A stretch of DNA of 64,000 nucleotides from Leucobacter chromiireducens subsp. solipictus (GTDB taxonomy: Bacteria > Actinomycetota > Actinomycetes > Actinomycetales > Microbacteriaceae): contig NZ_QYAC01000006.1 in assembly GCF_016758195.1 (NCBI RefSeq), positions 124,001 to 188,000 on the forward strand, in the 5' to 3' direction. This document shows positions 52,058 to 60,913 of this stretch, piece after piece. The first letter of the stretch is position 1. Each line of letters begins with the position of its first letter. Below the pieces are notes generated by a model that did no database searches, was not told the origin of the DNA, and saw only the letters and a list, made by a program, of their open reading frames with translations. The position numbers and the translations under genes were made by a program.

Positions 52058-52919
52058 CCCACACCTCCTTCCGCTGCGACCAGAGCAGCAAGACGACGAT
52101 GAAAAGGAACGGGATGAAATTGCGCACGAACGATAGCGATGGGATCTGGGCGACCACGCCAGAGACTATGCCGAGCAGCAAGCCCCCAGCTACCGCGAGA
52201 TCGAGGCGACGAAAGCCGCCGAGCAACGCGGCAGCAGAAGCCGGAATAATGAGCATCGAGAGGCTGGTGGCATCATTGGACTGCGATGGGGCAATCACCA
52301 TCACCGTGATTGCCGAGATGGCTCCTGTCACTCCCCACACGCTGATTGATAGTGGCTTTGCGGCTATACCGATGAGCTCTGCGGTCGTGGGTCGTTCCGA
52401 GAGCGCTCGGAGCTGCGTGCCCACCGTGGTGTGACGAAGCACGACGGCACAACCCGTTGCAACGAACACCGCGAGTAGCACCATCACGACGGTAACCCAG
52501 CTGACCACGACGCCAGCGACGCGGAATGCGGGCCCTTGAAGAAGCGGGGCGAACGGTTGCGGTTTGTTGCCGAAGAGGATGAATGACAATGAGATGAGCA
52601 TGAGGAAGGGGGCCACCGTCATCGCGGAGCGGAGCGTTACGGACGCCTCGGAGAGCCAGGTTGCAGCGATCCAACCGATCGTGCCGTTGAGCAACGCACC
52701 GACAACGACGCCAATGATTGTTGCTGCCCACACTGGTAAACCAAGTGAGTTGGCACCCCAAACGGCGGCGAACGCTGCGAACATGCCGGTGGCGGCCTGT
52801 GCGAAGTTGACGACTCGCACGAGACGGCTCATCAGGGTGAGCGTCACGGCGAGCACTGCGTAGAGACCCCCGGAGGCAAGGCCCGCAAGAGCACCTTGCG
52901 CCAGGGCACCACCGTTCAC
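52044..52919 (-). CDS. livH: Branched-chain-type ABC permease (LivH)
   Basis: This 291-residue permease has about eight membrane segments and the typical N-terminal GLASGGLYAVLAVTLTL and VVNFAQAATGMFAAF. It starts with GTG and overlaps the fusion gene by 14 bases. Base composition is lower in GC than the genes on either side of the region. Confidence 0.9.
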   Translation of the reverse strand: MNGGALAQGALAGLASGGLYAVLAVTLTLMSRLVRVVNFAQAATGMFAAFAAVWGANSLGLPVWAATIIGVVVGALLNGTIGWIAATWLSEASVTLRSAMTVAPFLMLISLSFILFGNKPQPFAPLLQGPAFRVAGVVVSWVTVVMVLLAVFVATGCAVVLRHTTVGTQLRALSERPTTAELIGIAAKPLSISVWGVTGAISAITVMVIAPSQSNDATSLSMLIIPASAAALLGGFRRLDLAVAGGLLLGIVSGVVAQIPSLSFVRNFIPFLFIVVLLLWSQRKEVWDAAR

Positions 52920-53032
52920 GTGGCGACTCCACGGCGTTGTGGGAGTATGGCGAATAACACGTGGGACTCCTTATTGATGGGAAAGGTGGAGGCCCGGTAC
53001 GGTCGCTGACCGCGCCGGGCCTCGGAGGGAAT

Positions 53033-54202
53033 CTAGCCCGCGGGAAGTAGCCAGTCTTCTGCAGACTTTTCCCAGGACTTCGTGCCCGACCGCAAGACGA
53101 CGGGCCAACCGCCGGGCGTGTACTCCTGTTTCGCGATCTCGTCGAACTGATAGGAATATGCCATCATCGGGCTCTCGATAGGTGTCATCTCGTGGAGCGC
53201 CTGTGAGACCGACTCGCGGTCATAGTTTCCTTCCATGCTCTGCAGCACCTCAACGAAATTCATGGCCGCGAGATAGCCGCCCTGGCTGAATGACGTCAGA
53301 TCGATCCCGTTCTCCTCCATCAATCCCCGCCAGTCGGCGTTGATTTCCGAGACCTCCGTGAAGGGATAGAACTCAGCGGGAATATGGGCCCCCGCACCGG
53401 CCCATTCCAGTGCCGAGGCAAAGTTCTCGCTGTAGACGCTGGTGAGAAATAGGAACGTAACGTCTTCCCAACCCTGCGCCTGCGCCGCCTTCACTTGGCC
53501 GATAGCGTCAGGCTCCATCGCATTGACGGCGATCGCGTCGCAGCCGGCGTTCTTCGCCTTCACCATGTAGGAGCTATAGTCAGAGCCTCCGTACGGCAAG
53601 GTGTCGTCGACGTAGTGCGGTTCCTTGCCGGTTATCTCTGCCCACCGATCGACGCCTGCTTGGTATGCCGGGGTTGTAGAGCCTGCGATCTCGAGGAGCA
53701 CACAAATGTTCTCCAGTCCGAGGTTCTCGGAGCCGTTGAGCAACGTGAGTGTCATGTCGTTGAACGGGCCGAGATTCACCGGGGCAATGCTTTCGGTATT
53801 GAAGCACCCAGCATCGACTCCAATACCTGGCATTGACAGTACGTCCTCTTGGGCGTAGTAGTCCTGGTTGATGTCACACTCGATGAGCGAAGCACCGCCC
53901 ACCAACGCGACGACCTCGTCGCTGCCAACAAGTTCGCGTGCGGCCGCAGTTGCTGAAGCCGGATCGCCCTTATCGTCAATGGTCTTGTAATCGATCATGT
54001 GGCCGTTGACGCCGCCTTCTGCGTTGACACGATCGAACACAGCCTGCGCGGCCTCACTGGATTCAGCGAATGTCGCGGCACCGCTGAGGGTGCTCACCGA
54101 ACCAATTCTGATCGGGGCAGTGTCGCCGCCGCCGGCGCACCCGCTGAGCGCGAGTGCCCCCGCGACTCCGAGCGCCACGACTCCGAGATAGCGATTATTC
54201 AT
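53033..54202 (-). CDS. Branched-chain-type ABC substrate-binding lipoprotein (LivK-like)
   Basis: This 389-residue periplasmic-binding-fold lipoprotein has Cys22 after LALSG and the Peripla_BP_6 landmarks IRIGSVSTLSG, NAEGGVNGH and KGDPASATAAARELV. I chose the ATG reading MNNRYLG, which has AAAGGAC 7 bases upstream. It is the receptor of the importer encoded downstream. Next to moaF and a FeaR-like regulator, an aromatic amine or amino acid is the likely ligand. Confidence 0.9.
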   Translation of the reverse strand: MNNRYLGVVALGVAGALALSGCAGGGDTAPIRIGSVSTLSGAATFAESSEAAQAVFDRVNAEGGVNGHMIDYKTIDDKGDPASATAAARELVGSDEVVALVGGASLIECDINQDYYAQEDVLSMPGIGVDAGCFNTESIAPVNLGPFNDMTLTLLNGSENLGLENICVLLEIAGSTTPAYQAGVDRWAEITGKEPHYVDDTLPYGGSDYSSYMVKAKNAGCDAIAVNAMEPDAIGQVKAAQAQGWEDVTFLFLTSVYSENFASALEWAGAGAHIPAEFYPFTEVSEINADWRGLMEENGIDLTSFSQGGYLAAMNFVEVLQSMEGNYDRESVSQALHEMTPIESPMMAYSYQFDEIAKQEYTPGGWPVVLRSGTKSWEKSAEDWLLPAG

Positions 54203-54251
54203 GGGAAAGTCCTTTCGCAAGGGAGCGAATCATGCGGGCAGGAAAACGGAG

Positions 54252-55067
54252 TTAGATCGGTTCGACATCGGGATACGAGACCGCACCGAGCGGGTATACA
54301 TGGCCACCGGCCCGGGAGTGCTTTGCGTTCCCGTCTTCCGCGAGCCCGAGGAAGACTCCGGTCGTTCGGAGCGCGTAGCTGAGATCGTGGAGCCACACAC
54401 TCGCGACAGGGATCCGAAACTCACGGAAGCAGAAGAGATAGAGTCCATCCGCAAACTTCCAAGTTGTGGTCATTTCCGTGTCGCCGTGGCCGCGCTGAAC
54501 TCCCTGAACACACTGCCAGGCGTAGCGCTCGCTTGAGATATAGATGTGCTCGTAGAGGTGATGGGGGCTGTATCGGTAGAGATTGCGCTTGCCGATGAGA
54601 TCCCGGCTCGGAGCAGGAACCTCCCCGCTCGGGCGCCCGCCTCCGGTGACACCAGCCCAGAACTCTTGGCCCACCTGGGGCACGCCCTCTGTGGGCGCAT
54701 CCGCAATGCGTGATCGCACAACCAAGGCACGGTGCGTAGTCTCGGAATACACGACCGTAATCGCCATGTGTGAGCTCGACTCGAGTGGGAGATGCACGAA
54801 CACGACATCGTCCCTCACGCGGACCGCATCATACGGGTCGGTGAGTTCGGCCTCGGTTGCGAGTGGGCCTGTCGCTTTCCAACGCACGTGATCTGACGCG
54901 AATGCGAGTGACAACTTTGCGCCCTCTGCATAGCTCACATCGAGGTGGACGCCAGACAGGCTGCTGCTCGCAGCTCTGTACGTGTCGATACCGGCCGCGA
55001 AGTCGTCGTAACTGAGCCACTCGTCCGACTTGGCTGGCGTCAGATCATTGCTGGGAATCGTTTCCAT
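54252..55067 (-). CDS. moaF: MoaF-family protein (monoamine regulon)
   Basis: This 271-residue protein resembles MoaF of the Klebsiella monoamine regulon: a lipocalin-like N-terminal half and a C-terminal half with DLIGKRNLYRYSPHHLYEHI, ERYAWQC and a Trp/Tyr-rich end. The family name suggests molybdenum cofactor synthesis, but the original genetics link it to monoamine use, and the neighbours here (amine-type importer, FeaR-like regulator) agree. The enzymatic function is not known. Codon use is less GC-rich than in flanking genes. Confidence 0.72.
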   Translation of the reverse strand: METIPSNDLTPAKSDEWLSYDDFAAGIDTYRAASSSLSGVHLDVSYAEGAKLSLAFASDHVRWKATGPLATEAELTDPYDAVRVRDDVVFVHLPLESSSHMAITVVYSETTHRALVVRSRIADAPTEGVPQVGQEFWAGVTGGGRPSGEVPAPSRDLIGKRNLYRYSPHHLYEHIYISSERYAWQCVQGVQRGHGDTEMTTTWKFADGLYLFCFREFRIPVASVWLHDLSYALRTTGVFLGLAEDGNAKHSRAGGHVYPLGAVSYPDVEPI

Positions 55068-55335
55068 GGGAGAACACTCCTTTGTGCCGCGATGTATTTT
55101 GTTCAGCGGAGGCCCGGCTCAGGAGAGCGCATTTCTGGGCGACGCTGCCCCGTCCTTCGCTCAGGAGCGTACGCAGCATGCAGGGCTTTTTACACGGCCT
55201 CTAAGGCGGGCCTGCCGTCTGAGACAACGGCCGTGCCCTCCGAGTCATCTCGCGTCACGGAATGGTTGCAATTGCAGCGCGTCCGGTCCGCTTCTCCCGA
55301 GAACCCAGACGGGCGGGGTTGAGGAGGTGAGCACC

Positions 55336-55392
55336 ATGTCAGAGCTCGGTGGATCATTTCTTCCGCAGAGTACGTCCTACGAGTGGGCATAG
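55336..55392 (+). CDS. Possible 18-residue leader or small protein
   Basis: This small frame encodes MSELGGSFLPQSTSYEWA and is preceded by an unusually strong ribosome site, GAGGAGGTG, 6 bases before the ATG. It lies in a 775-bp region without other genes. The TTTTTT soon after the stop could end a short transcript. It resembles nothing I know and may be chance. Confidence 0.25.
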   Translation: MSELGGSFLPQSTSYEWA

Positions 55393-55842
55393 TCGGCTTT
55401 TTTGAGACTCTGAGATATTCATACGGGTACGGAATACGTGGCCCCCACTCGAAGACGCCCGCCCGATGGCGAGGAGCGCGGATCCGGCATGGTGTCGTCA
55501 ACCTCGACTTGCGGAGGGAGATCGCGAGTGCGTCGTGGATGAGTGGTGAGACACATGTTCGCGCCCTGCACATGTGCGCAGTCGGTGTGCTCAGCATCGG
55601 GCGTGAAACCGAGCCGTCCCGGGCAGGGCGCGGTCTCCCCGCGTGCTTCCTACCTGCCCGGGCAAGGAGGGATCCGTATCAGGTGTGCGTCATCACGCGC
55701 TGCGCACGATTCGTGATTCCGCCGTAGGCGCTCTGAGGGGTCCCGCGGTGGTGGCGCGTGATCACGAATGCATACCGGGACCGCGACGGGGTGCTGCGTG
55801 GCGGCCCCGACGCGTCCCCGGGACGCGGGCCGAACGGGCGGA
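55393..55842. other. Gene-free region between moaF promoter side and second AraC gene
   Basis: No reading frame here has coding character on either strand. The composition is mixed, with AT-rich patches near 55395-55440. It lies after the AraC stop codon and may hold the decayed remains of a gene or untranslated leader sequence of moaF. Confidence 0.4.
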
Positions 55843-56805
55843 TCAGCCGAGCCGGAGCACGCTGGGGGAGACGCCGTAGGCGGACTTGAAGACGCGGCTG
55901 AAGTGTGCGGCGTCGGAGAAGCCCCAGCGGCTCGCAATCGCCGAGACGGTGCGGTCCGCGAGCACAGGGTCGAGGAGGTCGGCGCGGCAGCGCTCGAGCC
56001 GGCGCTCACGGATCCAGGCGGAAACCGTGGTGTCGGCCTGGCGGAAGAGCGCGTGCAGGTGCCGGGTCGAAATGAAGTGCGCCGCCGCGATGGATCCGGG
56101 GCTGAGCTCGGGCGACGCGAGATGCTGGTCGATGTGCGCCGTGATCTTCTGGAGCAGGATCTGGTGCGGATCCCGGCGTGCGGGATCCGTGTCGAGGATG
56201 CTCGAAAAGAGCGTGCCCATGAGATCGAGGCTCGTGTGGGCAAGCTTCGCGCGGATCCGCCCGTCGAGGGGTTTCAGCTGCGCGGGGAACTGCGACAGGA
56301 ACGCGGTGATCACGGGGGCGAGGCCCTGATGCTCGCGCCCGAGCGACACCGCGGTGAGCTGCTCGGTGAACGGAATCGGGAGTTCGAGGCGATCTTTCGG
56401 GAACATCATGATGAGGTTGCGGAAGTCCTCGCCGAACAGGAGGGAGTAGGGGCGCGAGGTGTCGTACACGGACAGGTCTCCGGCGCGCATCACAACCTCG
56501 CGGCCGTCCTGCACCAGAATGCTGCTGCCGGAGAGGAGCAGGCTCACCTTGTAATAGCCACTTCCGCCGTCCGCGATGTTCTCCGGCGTGCGCTCGACGA
56601 GATGGGGGCGCGCGGTGACCTCGGTGAAGACGACGTCATCCGCTTCGGCGGAATCGGTGCGGCCGGCGAACGGTTCGTCGTTTTCCGTGGTGACGCGCAG
56701 TGGGACAAACGAGGAGCTCACGAGGCTTCGGAACTCGGTGATCCCGTGGGCCAGATGCGATGCCGGCTGTGCGTGGTTCAGATCTCGCGGGTCCGCGGTC
56801 CGCAT
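55843..56805 (-). CDS. FeaR-like AraC-family regulator (second copy)
   Basis: This 320-residue protein matches the regulator at 1741-2697 over its full length (SFVPLRVT, YDTSRPYSLLFG, NLIMMFPKDRLE, AAHFISTRHLHALF, WGFSDAAHFSRVFKSAYGVSP). The ATG has GAGGTGATGAGG upstream. It lies between the kinase/PLP-enzyme pair and moaF-liv and probably activates one or both. Two FeaR copies imply two amine-responsive regulons in one window. Confidence 0.87.
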   Translation of the reverse strand: MRTADPRDLNHAQPASHLAHGITEFRSLVSSSFVPLRVTTENDEPFAGRTDSAEADDVVFTEVTARPHLVERTPENIADGGSGYYKVSLLLSGSSILVQDGREVVMRAGDLSVYDTSRPYSLLFGEDFRNLIMMFPKDRLELPIPFTEQLTAVSLGREHQGLAPVITAFLSQFPAQLKPLDGRIRAKLAHTSLDLMGTLFSSILDTDPARRDPHQILLQKITAHIDQHLASPELSPGSIAAAHFISTRHLHALFRQADTTVSAWIRERRLERCRADLLDPVLADRTVSAIASRWGFSDAAHFSRVFKSAYGVSPSVLRLG

Positions 56806-56889
56806 GCCTCATCACCTCACTGCTTCAGTCCAGCGGATCGGCCCGTGGCGCTTCGGGCAACGACGCCGCTCTTTCCGAGAGAATACACC

Positions 56890-58158
56890 CTAGACCTCCG
56901 AGAGTGTGTCGTCGAGGGCGTCGAGCAGGATCGGAAGTTCCGTGGCACCGAAGGCGAGCGGCGGCCGCACCTTCAGCACGTTGCTGTCGCGCCCGATGCG
57001 GGAGATCAGGACTCCGCGGGATTTCATCCCCTCGACGACCTGCTTCGCGATCTGCGGGGCAGCCGCCCCGGCGACGGCGAAGTCGAGCCCGAGAAACATG
57101 CCCGTCCCCTTCGCGGAGCGCACGAAGTCGTGACGTTCCGCGAGCGCGCGGAAGCGGGCGAGTGCCACCGCGCCCAGTTCGCCCGCTCGCTCCTGGAGCC
57201 GCTCGGCGGTCATCTCTGCGAGCACCGCTTCGCCGACGGCGGCGGAGACCGGGTTCCCGGCGAAGGTGTTAAAGAACTCGTTGTGCGCGCCGAACTGGTC
57301 GAGCACGGCCTCGCTCGTCACCACCGCGGACATCGGGTGTCCGTTGCCCATGGGCTTGCCCATCGTGACCAGATCCGGCTCCATCCCTACCGCGGCGTGC
57401 CCCCACATGTGGCTGCCCGTGCGGCCGAAGCCGCTCTGCACCTCGTCGGCGATCACGAGCCCGCCAGCGGCGCGGACACGCTGCACGATGCCGTCCACGA
57501 GCCCCGCGGGAATCCGCGGCATCCCTTCCGTGGAGAACAACGGGTCGAAGAGCGCGGCGGCGACTCCGAACCCGGCCTCCTGGAGGGAGCGGATCGCGGT
57601 GTCCAGTTCGGCCAGCGTGGTGGCGAGCACCTCGGACTCCGGGCGCGAGTCGGTGTCCAGGTCCGGGATGCGGAACGCGCGGATGTGCGGTGCGAGGGGC
57701 TCGCGGGTCTGCAGCCCGGTGGTGAGCTCCGCGAGCGTGATCGTGGTGCCGTGGTAGCTGAAGTCGGACACGATCATGCCGACCGCCCCGGTCTGTTGGC
57801 GGGCGATTCGGATCGCGAGCTCGTTGGCCTCGGAGCCGGAGTTGCCGTAGAGCACGCGGTCCAACCCCGGAGCGAACGTGGCGAGCAGCTGTTCGGAGTA
57901 GTCGATGACGCGATCGTTGAGGTAGCGGGTGTGGATGTTGAGTCGCGCCGCCTGATCGGCCATCGCCGCGACCACCCGGGGGTTTGCGTGCCCCACGTGC
58001 GGCACGTTGTTGTAGCCGTCCAGGTAGCGTCGCCCCGAGGCCTCGGTGAGCCAGGCACCGCTGCCCGAGACGAACTGCAGCGGCTCGTCGTAGAACAGGG
58101 GGGAGTAGGGGCCGATCGTGCGGTTGCGGCGGGCGATGAGCGCGGCGTTCGAGGTCAT
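56890..58158 (-). CDS. Class-III PLP enzyme, probable amino-alcohol-phosphate phospho-lyase
   Basis: This 422-residue enzyme has the class-III aminotransferase fold with LYGNSGSEANELAIR, SYHGTT, DEVQSGFGRTG and the PLP Lys in MGKPMGNGHP. Its nearest functional relatives include ethanolamine-phosphate and phosphohydroxylysine phospho-lyases, which release phosphate and ammonia to give an aldehyde. The gene directly follows a small-molecule kinase gene (44-base gap), the expected partner for this chemistry. An ordinary omega-aminotransferase remains possible. Confidence 0.82.
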   Translation of the reverse strand: MTSNAALIARRNRTIGPYSPLFYDEPLQFVSGSGAWLTEASGRRYLDGYNNVPHVGHANPRVVAAMADQAARLNIHTRYLNDRVIDYSEQLLATFAPGLDRVLYGNSGSEANELAIRIARQQTGAVGMIVSDFSYHGTTITLAELTTGLQTREPLAPHIRAFRIPDLDTDSRPESEVLATTLAELDTAIRSLQEAGFGVAAALFDPLFSTEGMPRIPAGLVDGIVQRVRAAGGLVIADEVQSGFGRTGSHMWGHAAVGMEPDLVTMGKPMGNGHPMSAVVTSEAVLDQFGAHNEFFNTFAGNPVSAAVGEAVLAEMTAERLQERAGELGAVALARFRALAERHDFVRSAKGTGMFLGLDFAVAGAAAPQIAKQVVEGMKSRGVLISRIGRDSNVLKVRPPLAFGATELPILLDALDDTLSEV

Positions 58159-58202
58159 GCGGGTCTCCTGAGGGTCGGGCGCGGACGGGTCGGGCGGGTG
58201 TA

Positions 58203-59216
58203 TCAGGTGGCGGCGGGTGTTGCGAGCAGACCGCGCGCGAGGCCGACGACGTGGGGGAGCACGTCGGTCGCGAGCCACTCGGGCGTCGCTTCACCGCGGC
58301 GATCGGCCGCCCAGCCGAGATAGGTGAGGCCGCGGGCGAGCAGGATCGCGGGAAAGGCGGCGTGGTCGGCGGCATCGAGGGGGCGGACGGCTTCGTAGCC
58401 GGAGAACAGCGCGGCCCGATACTCGGCCGCGCGCGGGTGCGGGGTGAAGAAGAACACCGCGGTCGCGAGGTCGAAGAGGTGCCAGCCCGCGGCGAAGTCG
58501 TCGAAGTCGATGAGCACGAGGCCCGCGGGCGTCCGCAGGACGTTCTCGGGGGTGAGGTCGGCGTGGATCGGGCCGAAGCGGTGGGCGGGGGTGCCGTAGT
58601 CGAGCAGCATGGCGCGCACCCGGTCGAGCGCGGCGATCACGGTCTCGCGGTCCTCGCCCGCGAGCTCGGCGATCCGGAGCGGATCCCCCCACGCGAAGTT
58701 TGGCCCGACGAGGCCCTCGAGGTCCCAGTCGTCGCGCGGCACGGACATGCGGTACCCGGAGCGCTCGCTCGCCGCGTGGACCTCGGCGGCGAGCCGGCCG
58801 AGCTGGACGAAGTCGGCGGGGTCGAGCTCGGCGGTGCCGTCGACCGCGGTGTGCTCGTTCCCGAAGTTGCCGTAGTTCTCCAGCCTGAGCTGCAGGTCGA
58901 CCTGGTGGGGACCGGCGGCGGTGTCTCCTCCGACGACGCAGAACTCCCGACCGTCCGCGGTCTGCACGAAGGAGGGGACGGCCACGCCCTCGCCCTCGAG
59001 TGCGCGGACGAACTCGAGCTCGCAGGACAGCTCGGCGTCGCTATGGTACCCCCGGCGGTGCACCCGGAGGACGTAGTTCGTGTCGTTGGCGCGCAGCGCA
59101 AACACGATGTTTTCGCGGTGTTTCAGGAGGCTGAGCTCGGTGTCCGGGGAGATCCCGTAGTGCGGCAGCGCGGCGCGGGCCAGGGCAATTCCTGCGGCGA
59201 GTTCGGCGTTCGGCAT
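58203..59216 (-). CDS. APH/choline-kinase-family small-molecule kinase
   Basis: This 337-residue kinase has the Brenner motif HADLTPENVL and the metal motif IDFDDFAAG, plus a Lys/Arg-containing N-lobe (VLRVHRRGYHSD). It belongs to the group that includes hydroxylysine kinase and homoserine kinase II. Its ATG has AAAGGAC upstream. With the PLP enzyme downstream it would phosphorylate an amino alcohol (octopamine, phenylethanolamine or ethanolamine type) before elimination. Antibiotic phosphorylation is less likely in this setting. Confidence 0.85.
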   Translation of the reverse strand: MPNAELAAGIALARAALPHYGISPDTELSLLKHRENIVFALRANDTNYVLRVHRRGYHSDAELSCELEFVRALEGEGVAVPSFVQTADGREFCVVGGDTAAGPHQVDLQLRLENYGNFGNEHTAVDGTAELDPADFVQLGRLAAEVHAASERSGYRMSVPRDDWDLEGLVGPNFAWGDPLRIAELAGEDRETVIAALDRVRAMLLDYGTPAHRFGPIHADLTPENVLRTPAGLVLIDFDDFAAGWHLFDLATAVFFFTPHPRAAEYRAALFSGYEAVRPLDAADHAAFPAILLARGLTYLGWAADRRGEATPEWLATDVLPHVVGLARGLLATPAAT

Positions 59217-59267
59217 GCGCGTCCTTTCGGGGGTCGGACACGGCCGTCGTTGGCGCGTGCCGCGAAG

Positions 59268-59288
59268 TTCTGTACTCGGAGTATAGAA
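59268..59288. promoter_or_regulatory. 21-bp near-perfect palindrome (TetR operator)
   Basis: Half-sites TTCTGTACTC and GAGTATAGAA flank a central G; 9 of 10 base pairs are symmetric. It lies between the kinase start and the divergent TetR start, and so is the likely autoregulatory operator. Confidence 0.7.
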
Positions 59289-59338
59289 AATATACGCAGC
59301 GTTCACAAGCGTCCACGGCTCCGCCTAGACTGGGGGGT

Positions 59339-59953
59339 ATGACCGTCGACGCCGCACCCCCTCAGATGACGTTGCGCGAGCGGCGGCAGCACCGCACGCG
59401 GCGCGAACTCGTGGACGCGCTGCTCCACGTCATTGCCGAGGGCGGCGTCGACGCGGCCACGATCGAACGGGTCTCCGCGCAGTCGGGGATCTCGCGCGGG
59501 ACCGTGTACGCCCACTTTCCCGGCGGGCGCGACGAGCTCCTCCGGGCGGCGTATGCGGCGCTCGGCGAGCGCCTCGTTGCCCGCTCCCGCGCCGCCGTGC
59601 TCGCCGCGGACGATTGGCGGGGCCAGCTCGCGGCCCTCGCCCGCGAGATGTTCACGCTCGCCGCGGACGCGCACACGGGACACTTCTTCAACGTGTCGGG
59701 GCCGACGCTCATCACCGGCGGATCGGAACGCGGAATCGGGTCCGGGGCCAGCGTCGTGATGATCGAGGAGGCCATCGCGCTTGCTCAGGCGGACGGTGGC
59801 GTGGACCCGCGCGTGGACGCCGCGGCGACGGCCGTGCTCCTGGTGGGCGCGCTCCGGGAGGCCGCGATGCGGGTAGCGGCGGGCCTCGACTCCGCTGATC
59901 GGGCCACGGCCGCGTTCGACCGGCTCGTGGCGGGTCTGGCCGCCACGGCGTAG
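59339..59953 (+). CDS. TetR-family regulator of the kinase/PLP-enzyme unit
   Basis: This 204-residue regulator has the helix-turn-helix TIERVSAQSGISRGTVYAHFPGGRD and a helical ligand domain. It is divergent from the kinase gene, with the palindrome at 59268-59288 in between, and convergent with the next TetR gene (49 bases apart). Confidence 0.88.
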   Translation: MTVDAAPPQMTLRERRQHRTRRELVDALLHVIAEGGVDAATIERVSAQSGISRGTVYAHFPGGRDELLRAAYAALGERLVARSRAAVLAADDWRGQLAALAREMFTLAADAHTGHFFNVSGPTLITGGSERGIGSGASVVMIEEAIALAQADGGVDPRVDAAATAVLLVGALREAAMRVAAGLDSADRATAAFDRLVAGLAATA

Positions 59954-60002
59954 CTCGCGCTCGCGACGCCCTGGATCGTGCGCTGCGAGTCGGTGCAGAC
60001 GG

Positions 60003-60749
60003 CTACGCGGGGGAGGGGTGCGCCACGGTGGACTCGCGAGCACCCGCCGCGGCGAGCTCGGCCGAGCGGATGAGTGTCTCGATTCCCAGGAGGTACGTCT
60101 CGTGGTCGTCGAGATCGGCGAGCGGGCCCGTGAAGCGCGCGATCTGCGGGTAGACCCGCGGATCCGCGAGGATGGGGCCATCGAGCCAGGGCGAGCCCTC
60201 CGTCGCCGTCTGCTCGTCGCCGCTCTCGATTCGTGCGCGGGCGATTCCTGACGCGGTTGAGAGGAGGTAGGAGGAGAAGAGCGCGTAGTGGCGCACCACG
60301 TCATCGGGGGTGAGGCCGGCGCGGTCCAGGGCGTCAAGGATGAGTTCAATGGCGCGGAGCTCGCCCGGCCCGTGCGTGGTCAGCACCATCGATTCCGCCG
60401 CGATGGAGGGGTGTGCGCAGTACTCCACGAGCGTGCCCAGCGCGAGCTGCCGGATCCGGTTGCGCCAGTCCTCGGGCGGGGCGGTGACCCCGTCCATGGC
60501 GCGGACGTGCAGTTCGTCGAGGAGGGCCTCCATGAGGTGGGACTTGCTCCGGAAGTGGCGGTAGATCGCGGAGGGGTCGACGCCGAGCCGCAGTCCGAGG
60601 GCCTTCGCGGAAAACTCGTTGGAGCGGGTTTCGGCGGCGACGGCGAGACCCGTGGTGACGATCAGCTCGGTGTCGAGCTTGATCTTCCGGGCACCCCCGC
60701 GGCGGCGGGTGGACGATGCGGCGGGTGTCGCTGCGGACGGCGCGGACAT
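60003..60749 (-). CDS. TetR-family regulator of amidohydrolase/ABC unit
   Basis: This 248-residue regulator has an Arg-rich start, the helix-turn-helix FSAKALGLRLGVDPSAIYRHFRSKSH and a TetR_C-type C-terminal domain. The ATG has GAGAGGAG upstream. It is divergent from the amidohydrolase gene, with strong overlapping palindromes at 60824-60855. Confidence 0.88.
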   Translation of the reverse strand: MSAPSAATPAASSTRRRGGARKIKLDTELIVTTGLAVAAETRSNEFSAKALGLRLGVDPSAIYRHFRSKSHLMEALLDELHVRAMDGVTAPPEDWRNRIRQLALGTLVEYCAHPSIAAESMVLTTHGPGELRAIELILDALDRAGLTPDDVVRHYALFSSYLLSTASGIARARIESGDEQTATEGSPWLDGPILADPRVYPQIARFTGPLADLDDHETYLLGIETLIRSAELAAAGARESTVAHPSPA

Positions 60750-60823
60750 GGGGCTCCTCTCCAGCGCCCAGCGTAGAGCATCGGTGCGGCTTCGCAGCGC
60801 GCGAGGCGTCAAGTTCACGACAA

Positions 60824-60855
60824 TGACAAACGCTTTGTCAAAGGCTTTGACAAAG
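60824..60855. promoter_or_regulatory. Overlapping perfect palindromes (TetR operator)
   Basis: TGACAAAcgcTTTGTCA (perfect, 17 bp) overlaps a second perfect 23-bp palindrome built of CTTTGTCAAAG and its complement around one central base. Three TTGTCA-type half-sites are thus phased in 32 bases, between divergent TetR and amidohydrolase starts. Confidence 0.82.
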
Positions 60856-60913
60856 TGCATAGACCTCGATTACGCTCCAGATCAGCTTGATTCAGAGTCG
60901 AACGAGGAGCGTC

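Noticed and set aside
54252..55067. MoaF as a molybdenum cofactor enzyme
   Set aside because: No other cofactor genes are nearby; the neighbours fit the monoamine regulon from which the name arose.
55190..55597. A 135-codon minus-strand frame upstream of moaF
   Set aside because: No ribosome site, no recognisable domain, and irregular residue composition; most likely chance.
58203..59216. Aminoglycoside resistance gene
   Set aside because: The kinase belongs to the broad APH fold, sits in an operon with a PLP enzyme and a TetR regulator, and looks metabolic.
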